Below, one piece after another: positions 13,247-25,400 of a stretch of DNA of 64,000 nucleotides. The position numbers and the translations under genes were made by a program. This DNA comes from Oxytricha trifallax (lineage: Eukaryota; Ciliophora; Spirotrichea; Sporadotrichida; Oxytrichidae), in NCBI GenBank assembly GCA_000711775.1, contig ARYC01018594.1:38447-102446 (forward strand), in the 5' to 3' direction. Under the pieces are notes generated by a model. It did no database searches and was not told the DNA's origin. It saw nothing but the letters and a program-made list of their open reading frames with translations. The number at the start of each line of letters is the position of its first letter. The stretch's first letter is position 1.

Positions 13247-16200
13247 ATGGAAGAGAAGACACAGCCCAGAAGAAAGCTACCAGTATACTCAAATGAGAGC
13301 GGAGAACACAGCTTGGATAAGCAGAAGTCAATTATAGACTATTTTGAATATTCAAAAAAGAATGTCCAAAATTATTCGTAAAAATACCCAATAACATAAG
13401 TGAAACACAATAATATAAAAAACTTAGACAGTTCAGCATCCCGCTGGACAATGGCCGCCATCTCCATTTTTTCCAACCAGTAAGAGAGGTGGAGGGATGG
13501 GTTAGAAGAAACGAAAAATTTGCAGAAAACCAAAGGAGCAAACTCAGGACACAAGTAATAAGTAAAAAAAGGCAAATGCTGACGAAAACATTTGAATAAG
13601 TATTTGCATGTAAAATGTACGGGGATGGAATTCCAAACTTAAACAAGACCAAATGATGAGAGAACTAGAAAGCAAGAACCCAGACTTTATTGGTTTAGTG
13701 GAGACAAGACTGCAAAGAATAATTGGACTCAACAACAAAAACATAGCACAAACGTAATTAGCCAGAACGGCGGAGTATTAGCGCTAAATGGTGGCAGATT
13801 CTTTATGAAGACGGTGAAAACTTTAAGACAATTCTTGACTTGGAATATCTTGAACATGGAAGTGTTTCCCCTCCACATATTTATAGTATACATTCCTCCT
13901 TATTGGAATGAGGAAGTCAAGGAATTACAAAACAGACTAATATACATGATTAAATCATTAAAGTCAAAATGTAAGAAATAGAGAATTATAGTGATGGGAG
14001 ATTTCAATTATCATATTAAAGATCTAAGCAAGAGACTACACAAAGAAGGGCTATAAGAATCCATTCCGCAAGGAGTGGAAACTCATAATAAAGGGAATCA
14101 ATTAGATTAAATATTCTCTAACGTGGAAACAATTAGCTGGGAAACCGACCAGTTGAGATTGACGGATCACAAACTAATTATAGCAAAACTAAGAATAAAA
14201 TATTAGGATAGAGACCTCAAACTATCAGACAAAGAGAAAAACTACAGAATATCAGATATAAGGAAATAATGCTGGAGAATGTATATAGATGAAAATAGAG
14301 AACTCTTAGAGGAGGACCTCGAAAATCCAATATAAAAATGCTTTGAGGAAAAACTAGAGAAGCACAGTAAGACAAAGCATTGGTATAACCAACCCCAAGA
14401 TTAGGTTTTAAAGGGCAATGGACAAAGTTAAAACAATTAATTCAGTGAAACTAAGTCCTAATGGAATGAAGCAATTAGAGACATGGAATAATGCCTAGAA
14501 AGAAACGATGTCAAAGGTTTCTTCTACATGGTGAAAAGACTAACTAAAAGCAAGAAACAATCGGAACCAATAAAGGGATTAACGATTGGTGGAGAGAGAG
14601 AGTTAACCGGGAGAAGAAACCCAAGAATAAATTATGAAATTCTACAACCAATTGTATAAAGATCAAAGAGACGCAAACTAGAAGATCAGCCGGCTGGGAG
14701 ACAAAGCAATGATGTGTGAAGATAAAGATGAAAAATTTTGCCATTATAGAAGAAGTGGAGAGAAGCATTGGGGAATGTAACTTCAACAAAGCCATAGGAC
14801 CAGATGGATTTGATGGGAAGATGCTAACTAAATCAGAAAAAATTAGGAAAGTAGTAAGTAAAAAAATCACGAATTGGATAAACTCAGGGACTATTCCTTA
14901 ATATCTTAAAGAAGGGAGATTGATCCTTTTGAGCAAAAGCTTTGGGGATCCATTCCCGGAAATCAATAACACCAGACCAATAGTGGTGAACTCACATATC
15001 AGCAAAATAATTGAGAAGGTAATTTTGAACAAATTACAAGATTAGAACAGTGAACTGCTAAAAACCGGAAATTATCAAAGTGGGTTTAAAGAAAACAAAA
15101 GTACCCATTTAAATCTTATAAGACAACTAGAACACATTAAGAACTCTAGAATGAAAAGTAAATAGAGAGAAGCTTACTTATTGGTAGATCTTTATAAAGC
15201 CTATGACTCAGTCTGGAAAGACAAACTACTGTCAATCCTAAGAGACAGGGCTAAGACGAATAATGACAAAATAGCCACCTAATTGATAGAAGAATTATAC
15301 TCAAACAGTAGAATTAAATATGAAGGGGAATTTATAGATGCATAAAACGGAGTAACTCAAGGAAGTAGAATATCCCCCATGCTGTTCAACATTTACCTGC
15401 AAGATGCACTTTACTCATAACGTGAACTATTATCATTAATAAAGTAAGGGAAACTCATAGCATTTGCGGACGACATACTCATCAACATTAAAGACCAATA
15501 ACAGTTCAAGAGAATTTTGAGAAGCTTCAAAGAGATAGAAATGACTCATAACCTGAAACTAAATACAATGAAGACAGTATTCTTAAGCGACTCGAAATAA
15601 TTTGAACAACTAACAGAAATAGAAGGGGTAAAAAAAGTATAAGAGGCTAAGTATTTGGGTATGAACATAGCACTGAACACTCAACAGCTACTCAAAAGAA
15701 CGTGGAATGAGCTAAAAAGGTAAACTGAAATTTACTAAAGACTGGCAAAATCCAACAACCCCACAATTTGCGATACAATAATGGTAGCATAAATAAGGTC
15801 TCTGATGATTTACAAATACACACCCCTAATAGCAGCCAAATACCTGAAGATAGAAGAAATAGAGAAAATGGAAAATTAATTAAAGAGACTTGCATTCAAG
15901 ACGCCCAGAGATATTCCCAATAGACTATTAAGGAACGTAACTTAACTCAAAGAGAGTAATACAACTGATATTATTAAGGAATTAGTTTAGAAAAACCTAA
16001 AGAAGCTTAAACACAACATAGGAGAATATTGGGAAGTGAATAGTGGCAAAAGACAAGTTTAACAAAACATGAATAAACTACAAAATAAAAAAAAGATATT
16101 CATCACAAGAAATGTAATGGACACAATGATGGCAGTTAGCAAAGGCAGAACTACAGTGAGCTATGGAATGAGTCACTACTGCAATGTACACAAAACTTTT

Positions 16201-16467
16201 GTCGATAGAAATCATATGAGAAACTGTAACTTAATTAATTAAGCACGGGATCCTACAAGATTTTCTAACATAATCAAAGAAACAAGAATAGTGGACATGA
16301 ACGAGAAGACTCAGATTGAAATAATTTCTAACATGATATGGCTCGACTAAAGAATCAGAAATCTTGAGCTTCAAGATTATTATCAGAAAGTTACGAAACT
16401 TTTCAGGGTAACTTACATCAAGAAGACAAAGATTCAGCTCGATGATCAAAATAATTAGGATAATTGA
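13247..16467 (+). pseudogene. LINE endonuclease-reverse transcriptase ORF, several frameshifts
   Basis: It nicks target DNA and copies the LINE RNA. From ATG 13247 the N-terminus includes QKSIIDYFE (residues 26-34), a good match to a PCNA-binding PIP box. The APE endonuclease follows (about 13616-14220) with NVRGW, ETRL, VMGDFN, NQLDQIFSN and LTDHKLI. The RT domain is in one long frame from about 14716 to TGA 16465-16467, with GPDGFDG, LVDLYKAYDSV, GVTQGSRISPMLFNIYL and catalytic AFADDILI. Near the C-terminus YCNVHKTFVDRNHMRNC resembles a LINE zinc knuckle. At least three frame changes (near 13600, 13740, 14610-14740) break the endonuclease and linker, so this copy is probably inactive unless they are assembly errors. 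Confidence 0.9.
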
Positions 16468-16541
16468 GGGAGGCTAAATATCCAACACAAAGGAAAATTT
16501 GAAAATTGAGGAAAGTTAAGCTAGTGAAATCAAAATAAAAG

Positions 16542-16575
16542 TAATTAAATCAATTAATTAATTAGAGAGAATTAA
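16542..16575 (+). repeat. 34-bp internal copy of the LINE 5' end (copy 2)
   Basis: An exact copy of 13199-13232, located 75 bp after the RT stop and 32 bp before the second ORF. Its placement before each ORF suggests a promoter, processing or translation signal, or that the second unit derives from a separate element with the same 5' end. Confidence 0.85.
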
Positions 16576-16607
16576 TCAGAAATAATAATAATAAAGAAAA
16601 AGGAAGA

Positions 16608-18308
16608 ATGAACTATTAGAAATTTAGAGATCACCACCATCAAAAGAGAAGCGGCAGCCAGAACTGGGACACCAACAGAAGAGGCGATTAACAAGAAAAG
16701 AGATAGTTCTGGGACAAGGTGAAGGAGATAAGATTTAGCCACAGAGATAGAAGCAGGGACTAAGAAACTCTGGGATAGAATGAAGAATACCAGAAACAAG
16801 TGCCACTAAACAAGCAAATGGGATTCAAGAGTAGACTGAAGATTGGATAATCAAACCCCAGCAAGAAGATTAATGAGCCACAGAAACAAAGGGTCGAGTT
16901 CGACAAACACGATGATGGGTCGAAATGCATTCAAGGAGACTAAATGGCCCTGAAACATTTAATTGATCTATCAGAAGTGCAATGCCATGGATTCGATAAG
17001 ATAATCCACGCTAAGAAAGGATGGACTCCACAAACTACAAGAATGGTCACCATTGTGTGCTGCCCGAGCACAAGATCTAAGATGGAGAAAGCACTGGTGA
17101 GAAGATACGATGACAGAACAGCAGCTAGGAAGAGAGGAGTGAAAGAGGAAGAGTTGTGGACAGAGAAGTAGAAGGCACACTGGATTGAAATAAATGACGA
17201 TTGGCAACATATGAGTCTAATTCCAGGGAAGCACATACAGGAAGAGACAATGGAGCAGTGCTTGAAGCTGATTGAAGAAGTGTAATTCAATGAGTAAAGA
17301 CTCTTGCAAATCATCCTACCGCCAATAGTCCTGAACGACAGAGGTATTACTCAACTGGAGAAGTGCATTGGGACAATGAACTGGAAAATTGAGAACTGCA
17401 AATTCTGGAGGCAACAAGAACACATTGAAGCTGCCCTACTGCCAGTATGTTGTTAAAGCTCAATCAGGAACTGCCAAAATTGGATAATACTAAAGATTGC
17501 CAAACATTCTCATAAATTGGAGATGATGGACACAAGGAGACAAGTAGGAAGTTATGCAATAGTTCAGAAGCACATGAGGCAATTAAGCTCCCTATTAAGC
17601 GAAGTATTAGGCAAAGAATATGCGATAAAGTAAATCTCACAAATTCAAGAAATTAACCAAGTGAAAGATCCTGAAGATTGTGGCATTATGGCAATTCTAA
17701 TGATAAACCACTTAGCTCTTGAACTACAAGGACAACCAGTATTCTAAATTTTTGCGAAAGACTGGCTCAACATGCAGAGGTACTACCTTATGCTAAACTT
17801 GGAGTTGGGTTTTGTTAAAATAGACATTGGCAGATCGGGGCTGGCAATAGAGAAAGAGGAGATGGAGGTGAACCGAGAAAAGAAAAGTCAAGCGCTATGG
17901 CTACTCGTGGACAAAGATCTAGATACGACGATGATAAACTAGCACTCATAAATTGACGTATGGGACGAGTTAGTTCTGAAGAACGCTGCACAATTTGAAC
18001 TAGAGAGAGAAGACGATAGACAGGGAGGAGAGTTCAGTGATGTAGATGAGGACCTGACAGAAGCCGAATGGTACCTATCAAATGACGGCTCAAAGGCTCA
18101 ACACTAAAGGCAAGATTTCTAGGGGAAGAAGGACACTAAGGAGGCACAGGAGATGATCAACTAGTGTTCAAACTCCTAGAATTAAAGAAATCAACCAGAT
18201 GCAACCTTCAGAGATTACAAAAGAATAGGAGGAGAGCTCAAAGGGGATGGAAGAAAAACCAGAAGAAGTAAGAGCGCTAGAGAAGAGGAGCATCACGAGA
18301 AGTAATGA
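16608..18308 (+). CDS. LINE second ORF, 566 codons, Ulp1/C48-like protease signature
   Basis: An uninterrupted ORF from ATG 16608 to TGA 18306-18308. The N-terminus is basic and rich in Gln/Arg/Lys. The middle has a pattern like Ulp1/SENP (C48) cysteine peptidases: LLPVC, then NWIILKI, LEMMDTRR and PEDCGIMAILMINHLA, the last resembling the D-C-G motif around the catalytic Cys. The usual His before Trp is Asn here, so proteolytic activity is doubtful. The C-terminus is acidic then basic (EEEHHEK). C48-like domains are known from some retrotransposons; here the domain follows the RT ORF. The assignment rests on short motifs only. Confidence 0.6.
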
Positions 18309-18393
18309 ATTACTTTGATTCACACGCTATTAGTTTCCAAAAGTTTTTATTTTATTCTTCAAACTTACCTAAGTGATTAACTAACTAACTAAC

Positions 18394-18405
18394 TACATAG
18401 CTTAT
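18394..18405. repeat. LINE target-site duplication, right copy
   Basis: TACATAGCTTAT, identical to 13188-13199, directly after the (CTAA)n tail of the LINE. Confidence 0.85.
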
Positions 18406-19059
18406 TTAAGAGTATTTCACTTTTAATATTGATTGATTTCTCTTTATTTAATTATAATAAATGTAAAATTTATATAGTAAATGCTTCTCACCCTCTAAAA
18501 CTGGCACAAGAAAAACCGAAGCCATATTATTTTTAAAATGTGGAAATATAAATGAAATGAAAAATTTAAAGAGATATAGGTATGAGCCCAAAAAATAATA
18601 TTTTAGTGTATAAACTTAATCATTGTTAAAATGTTCTCAAAAAGTACAAGACAGAAATAAAAATTAAAATAAGGTAATTTTACCTACATTTGATAAAGTT
18701 AATAAAATATCATTTAAAAACTCCTATTTAAAGTTATAATGTTTCATTGAGAGAAAAGGGTACTAATCTTTTGAATTAAAAATAATTAATGAAATGGCTT
18801 TTAATTCTTCACAGATAAATTTAATATATAGAAATTTAGATAGATTTATTAAGAAAATATAGGAAATACTTTTTTCTTTTGCTAGACTGCTATTAGAATT
18901 GAATTAAATGAGGAAAATAAAAAATCATTTTTTTAAGTTAATTTCAAACAATGCTTTAATCAATAAGGTAAAAAACATATGACTTTATAGAAAGAATAAA
19001 AATTATCAAACTACTAAAACAATTTTAAAATCAATAATTTGTACTATAGTGGGCTTAAA
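18406..19059. other. AT-rich DNA, no gene seen
   Basis: AT-rich spacer after the LINE; no credible coding frame or RNA gene. Confidence 0.35.
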
Positions 19060-19543
19060 TAAGTCCTAAATAAATAAAAAAATTATTAATTAATATATTA
19101 AAAAAGCAGATTTATTTTAAGTTAAAATTGATACCTTTAAAACTCAATCAAACAATCAGTTCATAAGAATTAACAATTATAAATGTAAAATTTCTAAAAA
19201 GCAAGTTTCTGTTAAATATTATTGCAGATGTGCTAAAGATTATGCCTAAGCAATTACTATGATAATAATACAGTTAAATAGTGGAAATAAAAGGATTATT
19301 CAAGGGAAATTCGCAAGAGAATCTTATTTTCTGCCTCATTGTTTTATTATAATACATAATAGGCAGGGAAAACTCTGTTCAATATATTAAATCTATGAAG
19401 AGATTATAATCTAGTTTAATTATATCAATATGTTCAATTCGAGGTTAATCATTGAATAATATGCAATAACTAAGGTTCTTAAATTTATTTTTAAAAAATT
19501 AAATATTGTTAATGAAAGAAATTAAAGCGAAAATACGCTATGA
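19060..19543 (+). CDS. Possible ORF remnant with a Cys cluster
   Basis: An open frame (TGA 19541-19543) of about 160 codons without an obvious start. It contains NNYKCKISKKQVSVKYYCRC followed by AKDYAQAI, a Cys pattern like the zinc ribbons at the N-terminus of some transposases, then FARESYFLPHCFIII. AT-rich DNA gives long frames by chance in this code, so this is tentative; an eroded DNA transposon is one possibility. Confidence 0.25.
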
Positions 19544-20840
19544 TAAATTATCTATAATGATAGAAAATGAATTCCTGAAATAGAAAGTTATAATAAAGAG
19601 AAAATTCTAATTCAAAATTAATATTTAATCAGGAAAGAGTTAATAATATTATTTATAATAATAGGACAAAAAAGAAACAATACATTTAGTAAGATAATTA
19701 ATGATCATATGGAAATTTAACTTTTTTATAATATTTTAAATGTAAATTATAAATTAATTTTAGAATTATACATCAAATATATATTATAATGCTGTAAATA
19801 ATTAAATTTTTGAGGTAAAAATATCCAAATATTGTATTTTTGGTTAATAAAAATTAATTTTACATTAAAATGATACTATTTGTAATGAATTTATTTTTTA
19901 AAAATTTACAAACTTTTGTATTTTTTATATTTTTGCTATATTCATTTATCAAGATAATTGATAAAAAAAATCCCATATTAATTCATTATTTTTTATAGTA
20001 TATTTAAGTTTTCTACTTAAAATGTAAAAATATGTTAAGATGTTAAATATATTATCATGCCAATTTTCAATCTTTCATATCTAAATTAAGTAGAAATAGT
20101 TGTTATATACTTCATATTGATTGATAATGATTAATTCTGTTTTAATCGTATAAAAATTATAATATAATTTCTAAATAAGTTGAATTTATTTTATTCTAAC
20201 TTACTCTTGCAAAATATCATAATATAGCCAATTATTTATACTATTATTTAAAGTCTTTTTATAACTATCATTTAAAAATTAAAATTTTTGAAAATTATTA
20301 TAAATAATCAGAAATTCGTTAAATTAACATAGAATGTTTGTTTTATATTATCAGATACCTACTTCAAATAAAATCATATTATTATTATTATTCCAAACGC
20401 TTGAAATTCCATTTTTTATTAGTTTTTATAATAAAATTGTTTTAATATCTTTGCTAAGGTTACAAGTTTTATTGATACAAATTGATTAAATTATTAACAA
20501 ATAACATAAATTTATCTATTATTTAATTATGATTGCAAAAAATATGACTATAGAGATTATTACCAAAATAATAATAAAATATATATAATATCTGAAATTA
20601 CAGCAAATTATTGATAAAATTATTTTAATCACATTGTTATTTATATTTTTAGAATATTAATAAATGAAAAATATATGAATTGATTCTTACTGAGTCTAGT
20701 ACCACAGACGAGCAGCGACACTATCAAGTTCTTAAGTGTCTTTACTCTCAAGTAAAGCTTATCATATCTCTTCCCAACAACTATAATATATTATTAATAT
20801 CATAAGATAACATCAATGAATTAATTAGTGTGTGTTTATG
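19544..20840. other. AT-rich DNA with one small GC-richer patch
   Basis: Mostly featureless. A patch at about 20690-20800 is GC-richer, and on the minus strand reads IIVVGKRYDKLYLRVKTLKN then LLVCGTRLSKNQ, which might be a lone macronuclear-destined segment; no family recognised. Confidence 0.25.
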
Positions 20841-20843
20841 AAT

Positions 20844-22063
20844 CAAAACCCCAAAACCCCTTAATGAGGTTTATAAGTGCTTTGATTGATGAGGGTAATG
20901 TTGGGGATTAGGGTTTCTTTTTGATTAATTTCATTTTTGTTGTTAGATTCATTTTCATTTTTTATTTTCATTGTTGAGATCTTTATTCTTTTATTTTTTA
21001 TGATCACTACATCTATGTAAATGTAATGTTCAAATTAAATCACTACGAAAATTTCAATGATAGCACTTTACCTATTTGCATTACTTATTTAATTAAAATA
21101 GTCAGTTTGTATGAAATCTTCATTCCTTAATTCTTAGGGACTCCATTTTTTAAAACATTTTGGTACTAATTTAGTTTTAATTTTTTAGTATATGGTTCTA
21201 ATTAGGTTTTAAACCAAATTAGAACTTTTGCATTAAAATCTCATTAGTTTAAAACTAGGTACTAATTAAGTTTTGGTACTATTAAATTGGTACCAATTAA
21301 AATTAAACGAATTTAGTACTGGTACTAATTAAATATAAACAAATTTAGTACTGATTTAATGGAATTTAATAGGTTAAAATGGAAATCCATCTCTGAAACT
21401 TGTTACAAATTCTGCAAACTTTCTCCACTAAGCTTTACAGGATTGACCTCCTATAAGATGGCCATATTTAATAGGTGTCTAAAATTTTATTAAAAGTAGA
21501 AATACAAAAATTTAAGTTTGATCTCCATTTATAATAATTTTACAAACAAAACATGACTACCGTGAGTCTATCATATACCATAAAATCACTCATTTTATGC
21601 AGATTTTACATTTATATTTTACTTAAGCTACCTAAAATTTTAATATAGTACTTAAATATGTAAATAGAGAAAGTAAGCTGAAAGAAAAGAAAGTATTTTA
21701 TTGATTATGAAAAAGTTTTATAATAAAAATTTCAAAAATATTTCTGCAAAAACGCAAAATTTTTGAAAAGATTTAATCATTAATTTTCATAAAAACCATC
21801 AATAAATATGATAACTTATGAAATAAATGTAAAATAGAAAAATTAGCATCCGAAACTTACCTCTTTCTAATAAAAATGCTATAGTGTATACATAAACATA
21901 AAAATATATAAGTTGAATATAAGAAAAATGATCATATAAAACTTCCCTATTTTTATAACTAGAGTGAAATTAATGCTTAAAATCAAAAAGAAACCCTAAT
22001 CCCCAACATTACCCACATCAATCAAAGCACTTATAAACCTTATTAAGGGGTTTTGGGGTTTTG
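20844..22063. mobile_element. Non-autonomous 1.2-kb TBE derivative (MITE-like)
   Basis: Perfect C4A4-type ends face each other (CAAAACCCCAAAACCCC on the left, reverse complement on the right), with long subterminal inverted repeats including TTATAAGTGCTTTGATTGAT. AAT duplications lie at 20841-20843 and 22064-22066. No TBE gene remains. The interior (about 21150-21560) is recognisably the TBE spacer between the 22-kDa and 57-kDa genes, with the repeated GGTACC/TACTAATTAA blocks and the CTATAAGATG.CCATATTTAAT stretch that precedes the 22-kDa start. It therefore arose by deletion of all three genes and presumably needs a transposase from other copies. Confidence 0.9.
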
Positions 22064-22066
22064 AAT

Positions 22067-22499
22067 GAGTATTCAAATAAATGTAATTAAATATGGATAG
22101 TGATTAAATATAGAACTGCGTATTTACATGTTCGGAATCGGATTAATTTTCTTCCATGAATATAATTTAATTAATTTCATACATTGAACTAATCAAAAAT
22201 AAGTTAGGGCTGATATACCCAATTTCAAAATTATAAATGCATATTGGTTTGAAATTATTTAAAAGTAAATCCAAAAAATGTTAAACCACATTAACTAAAT
22301 CATTGTATTAATTTCAAAATTAAAACCTTCTTTAATAAATTAAATGAAGAAATTGATCGATTTAAATAAGACTTTATTTCTCCAATTTGTCTGTTAATTA
22401 CGAATTTGATTCCTATTGCCAATTTATTTATTTATATTAAAATAGAGATTAAGCTAACTATGGCATTATGTTAACTGCGTAAAAATTAGAACTAAAATT
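22067..22499. other. AT-rich DNA, no gene seen
   Basis: Spacer between the 1.2-kb TBE derivative and the first coding segments of gene A; nothing recognisable. Confidence 0.35.
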
Positions 22500-25400
22500 A
22501 TTATTCGAATTAGAGAGCACATAACAACTAATTCTTAGGCTCATCGCTTTCGCAAGGAAAAAGTAAGAATGCATGAGGAATGGGAAGTAGGACCAGGGGA
22601 CCAGCCCCGTAATCCTGTGCTTTCAATGATATCAGAATTATTAGGAAAATGAAGAAAACAAATAACGATAATAAAATAGCAATAATTTTGCTGATGACAC
22701 TGATTTCAATAGTATAATAAAACAAATATAGTGCCACTTAAATTATGTACCAATTCATAGAGTAAATTTTTCTCAATAATTTCAGTTATAGTTGTTGCGA
22801 CTACCAATCAGACGTGTTTAAAGAACAGCCAAGCCAATACATAGACGACAGTAATTTAAAATAATTCCTAGGAGGCGACATGAATTTGAGAGATGCAACA
22901 GACTCTGGTGTCCTCTCATTGCATGAATGTGGCTCAGAGTCAGATTTTAAAGAGAACTTAGGCTTCAGTGCTATGTCCCCAAATGGTTTCCATTCAGTGA
23001 AATAAACTGTCACTTCACACTAGCAACAGATCGAGTCATAGTAAAGTTTGAGGATTGATGTCAATTCAGTTTAGGAGAACTTGAGAAAAGAGTAAAGATT
23101 GTGCAATGGGGACAATAAAAATAGGGGCATTTAGTATCATTTAGGGGTAGACTAAGCTTCTAAAACTAGCTGTGATCATAGTCTTATTACTCTAAATTAT
23201 AGAAAACAGCATTTCGGTACATCTGAAAATCACAATATAGTGACAATTAAAACTCTTTCTTAGATAATTAGACTTTCTATTATTTATACACTTTTGGGTA
23301 CATCTACAACAAATAAGAACAACAAAACACCTTTGTATTCTATGGTCCCTAATAAAATAAACAAATCTGCTTTTTCTTAAGATGATGATAAAACTGATTT
23401 CAGTTCTTAAAAATAACAAAATCAACCACCTATATCTGTATTCTATTCTTACGACACCAATAAAGCGCTCAAGAATGCACTACTTTTTTAATTTATCATA
23501 AATTAAGTGATTTTAAGTGATGTGTTAATTTTAATTGCACCATAAAACGATGAATCAGCTGTCTGCATAATGTCCGGAAAGATTATCATATAAAATAATT
23601 AATAAAACTACATTATTTAACATGCAAATTCTTATCAATAATTAACACCATTGAAAAATCAGCCAGTTCTAATGCCACCATCCATGAAACCAAGCCTATC
23701 TAATTATTGCAAATCTGGTGTAAACCAGTCATCCAATAAGATTATGAATTTATATAATCAAGCAAATTAGATTTAAGTTAATTTAATATAAATATATTAT
23801 ATATAATGGGCCCAATTTAACTTTCAAATTCAATCGCTTAAATAATTTCAAATATTGTAATATGACTCAAGAAATATCTAAGCATAGATGCCTTAATAGA
23901 CTAAAACTCAAAATTCAAATTCAAAAGTAACAAAAGTATATAACGAATTAAAGTACTACACCTCTGGTCCAGACCTACAAAAAAACTCAAAATCCAAAAA
24001 TATGTCAATATCAGATCTTACGGCATGAATAGTAAAGGTCAGAGAAAAAGTGATATAAGTGGCTCCCATATTTCTGGATAGTAACTTTTACAGTATGAAA
24101 AAATCCCAACTAATCAGTAAAATATCTTCAATATCTCATCACTAAAACATTCAATAAGAAATGGCTAAGTAAGTTTCACTAATGGAGTGGGACCTCCTTA
24201 AGTACGTAACAATTCCATAAGAAAACAAATTTTCACCACAGATCGCAATCATCATCAACTCCCACAGCAGTAAAAACAGCAATCATTCAATATTGTGCCT
24301 TATAACTACCAATTAATTTTGAAGTAAGAAAACTCTCAAAACTAAGACTAATCACTTAACTAAGAAGTTCTCTTTAAGATCTAGCATCTTCAAACTTACA
24401 TAGTACAACTTGAAACTGACTTGTAGATGAGTAAGACTAAAACTCTAAAACTTAAGAAACGCTTTAAAGAAAAAGGTTTCATCCAGAGTTTTGATCGAAA
24501 AAAAGCATTTCTCTGACACAGAGGACAGTTTGATATTATCAGAGAAGAAAATAAAGAAAAATTCCATATATAACAACAGTCTAAATCACAACAGATACTC
24601 CTTACAAAGTTATAACATGGTACCGGTAGTATGATACAGCAGCAACAACATCCAACTTCTACTTTCGCATAAATATCAAATTAAAATACTAATCCTAAAT
24701 ACTGAGGATTCAGATTTACAATAGAGGTCTAGTTCTATTGTCGATGTCAAGATTAGACCCATCATGAATATGAAGAATATACAAAATCATAATGGTTTAT
24801 CGCCAAATAAAATGGACAAAGGTACTAGTTCATTTGTTTAGAATGGCTAAGATCAATAGTAGCAGAGAAGAAATATAATCAAATAAATGTTTTATTCCTA
24901 AGAAAAATTGTAAATGTATGAATTTCATATGTATTAATGGATTAATTATAATATTGACTAAGAATCAGACAATATATTGGAATATTAAGTTTAAGATTTT
25001 AATGATTACTCATCAAGCTAAATAAACCATTCTATTGCTAAATTTACTATAAAAATGTTTAAACTACCTGTATTGATATTAAACATTTCCAACTATTTGA
25101 TAATAAAAATTAGAATTAAGGTGACATCAACACTTCATCCTCGCATTAAAACAACAACAACTATCTCTCAGAAGACGAATGCGAGGGTTGCGATCGTTTA
25201 AAGAAACTAGTTTTCCAAGCGAAGGAGGCAATAGACGACTTGAAACTTGAGATAGAGGAATGGAGGGAGACTTGCTAAGAGAAAGAAACTGAACTCAGAC
25301 AGCTTCAGCATAAAATATACAATGATACTGTTGGAATTGATAAGAAAATTGAGTTTAATGAGGAGATTTAGACTAAGGAGTTTGACTCTAGTAAGCCTGT

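Larger units (their letters stand above)
13200..18393 (+). mobile_element. LINE retrotransposon with two ORFs, 5.2 kb, 12-bp TSDs
   Basis: A non-LTR retrotransposon encoding an APE-type endonuclease plus reverse transcriptase (first ORF) and a second ORF with a Ulp1-like signature. It is bracketed by exact 12-bp direct repeats, so the insertion appears complete at both ends. The 3' end is a short (CTAA)n tract just before the right duplication instead of poly(A). The first 34 bp recur at 16542-16575 immediately upstream of the second ORF. It is distinctly more GC-rich than its surroundings. The first ORF carries several frameshifts; the second is open throughout. Confidence 0.92.

Noticed and set aside
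16940-17314. Minus-strand ORFs across the LINE (also at 13332-13744, 14544-14870 and 15692-16799)
   Set aside because: They are antisense shadows of the LINE ORFs, which have RT and endonuclease motifs on the plus strand; the minus frames show only hydrophobic low-information sequence.
20844-20880. C4A4 repeats as true telomeres or chromosome ends
   Set aside because: Each run is paired with an inverted copy, flanked by ANT duplications and followed by TBE subterminal sequence, so they are transposon ends.
22528-22737. Minus-strand membrane-peptide ORF
   Set aside because: The plus strand of the same stretch reads as hydrophilic gene A coding sequence that fits the neighbouring segments.
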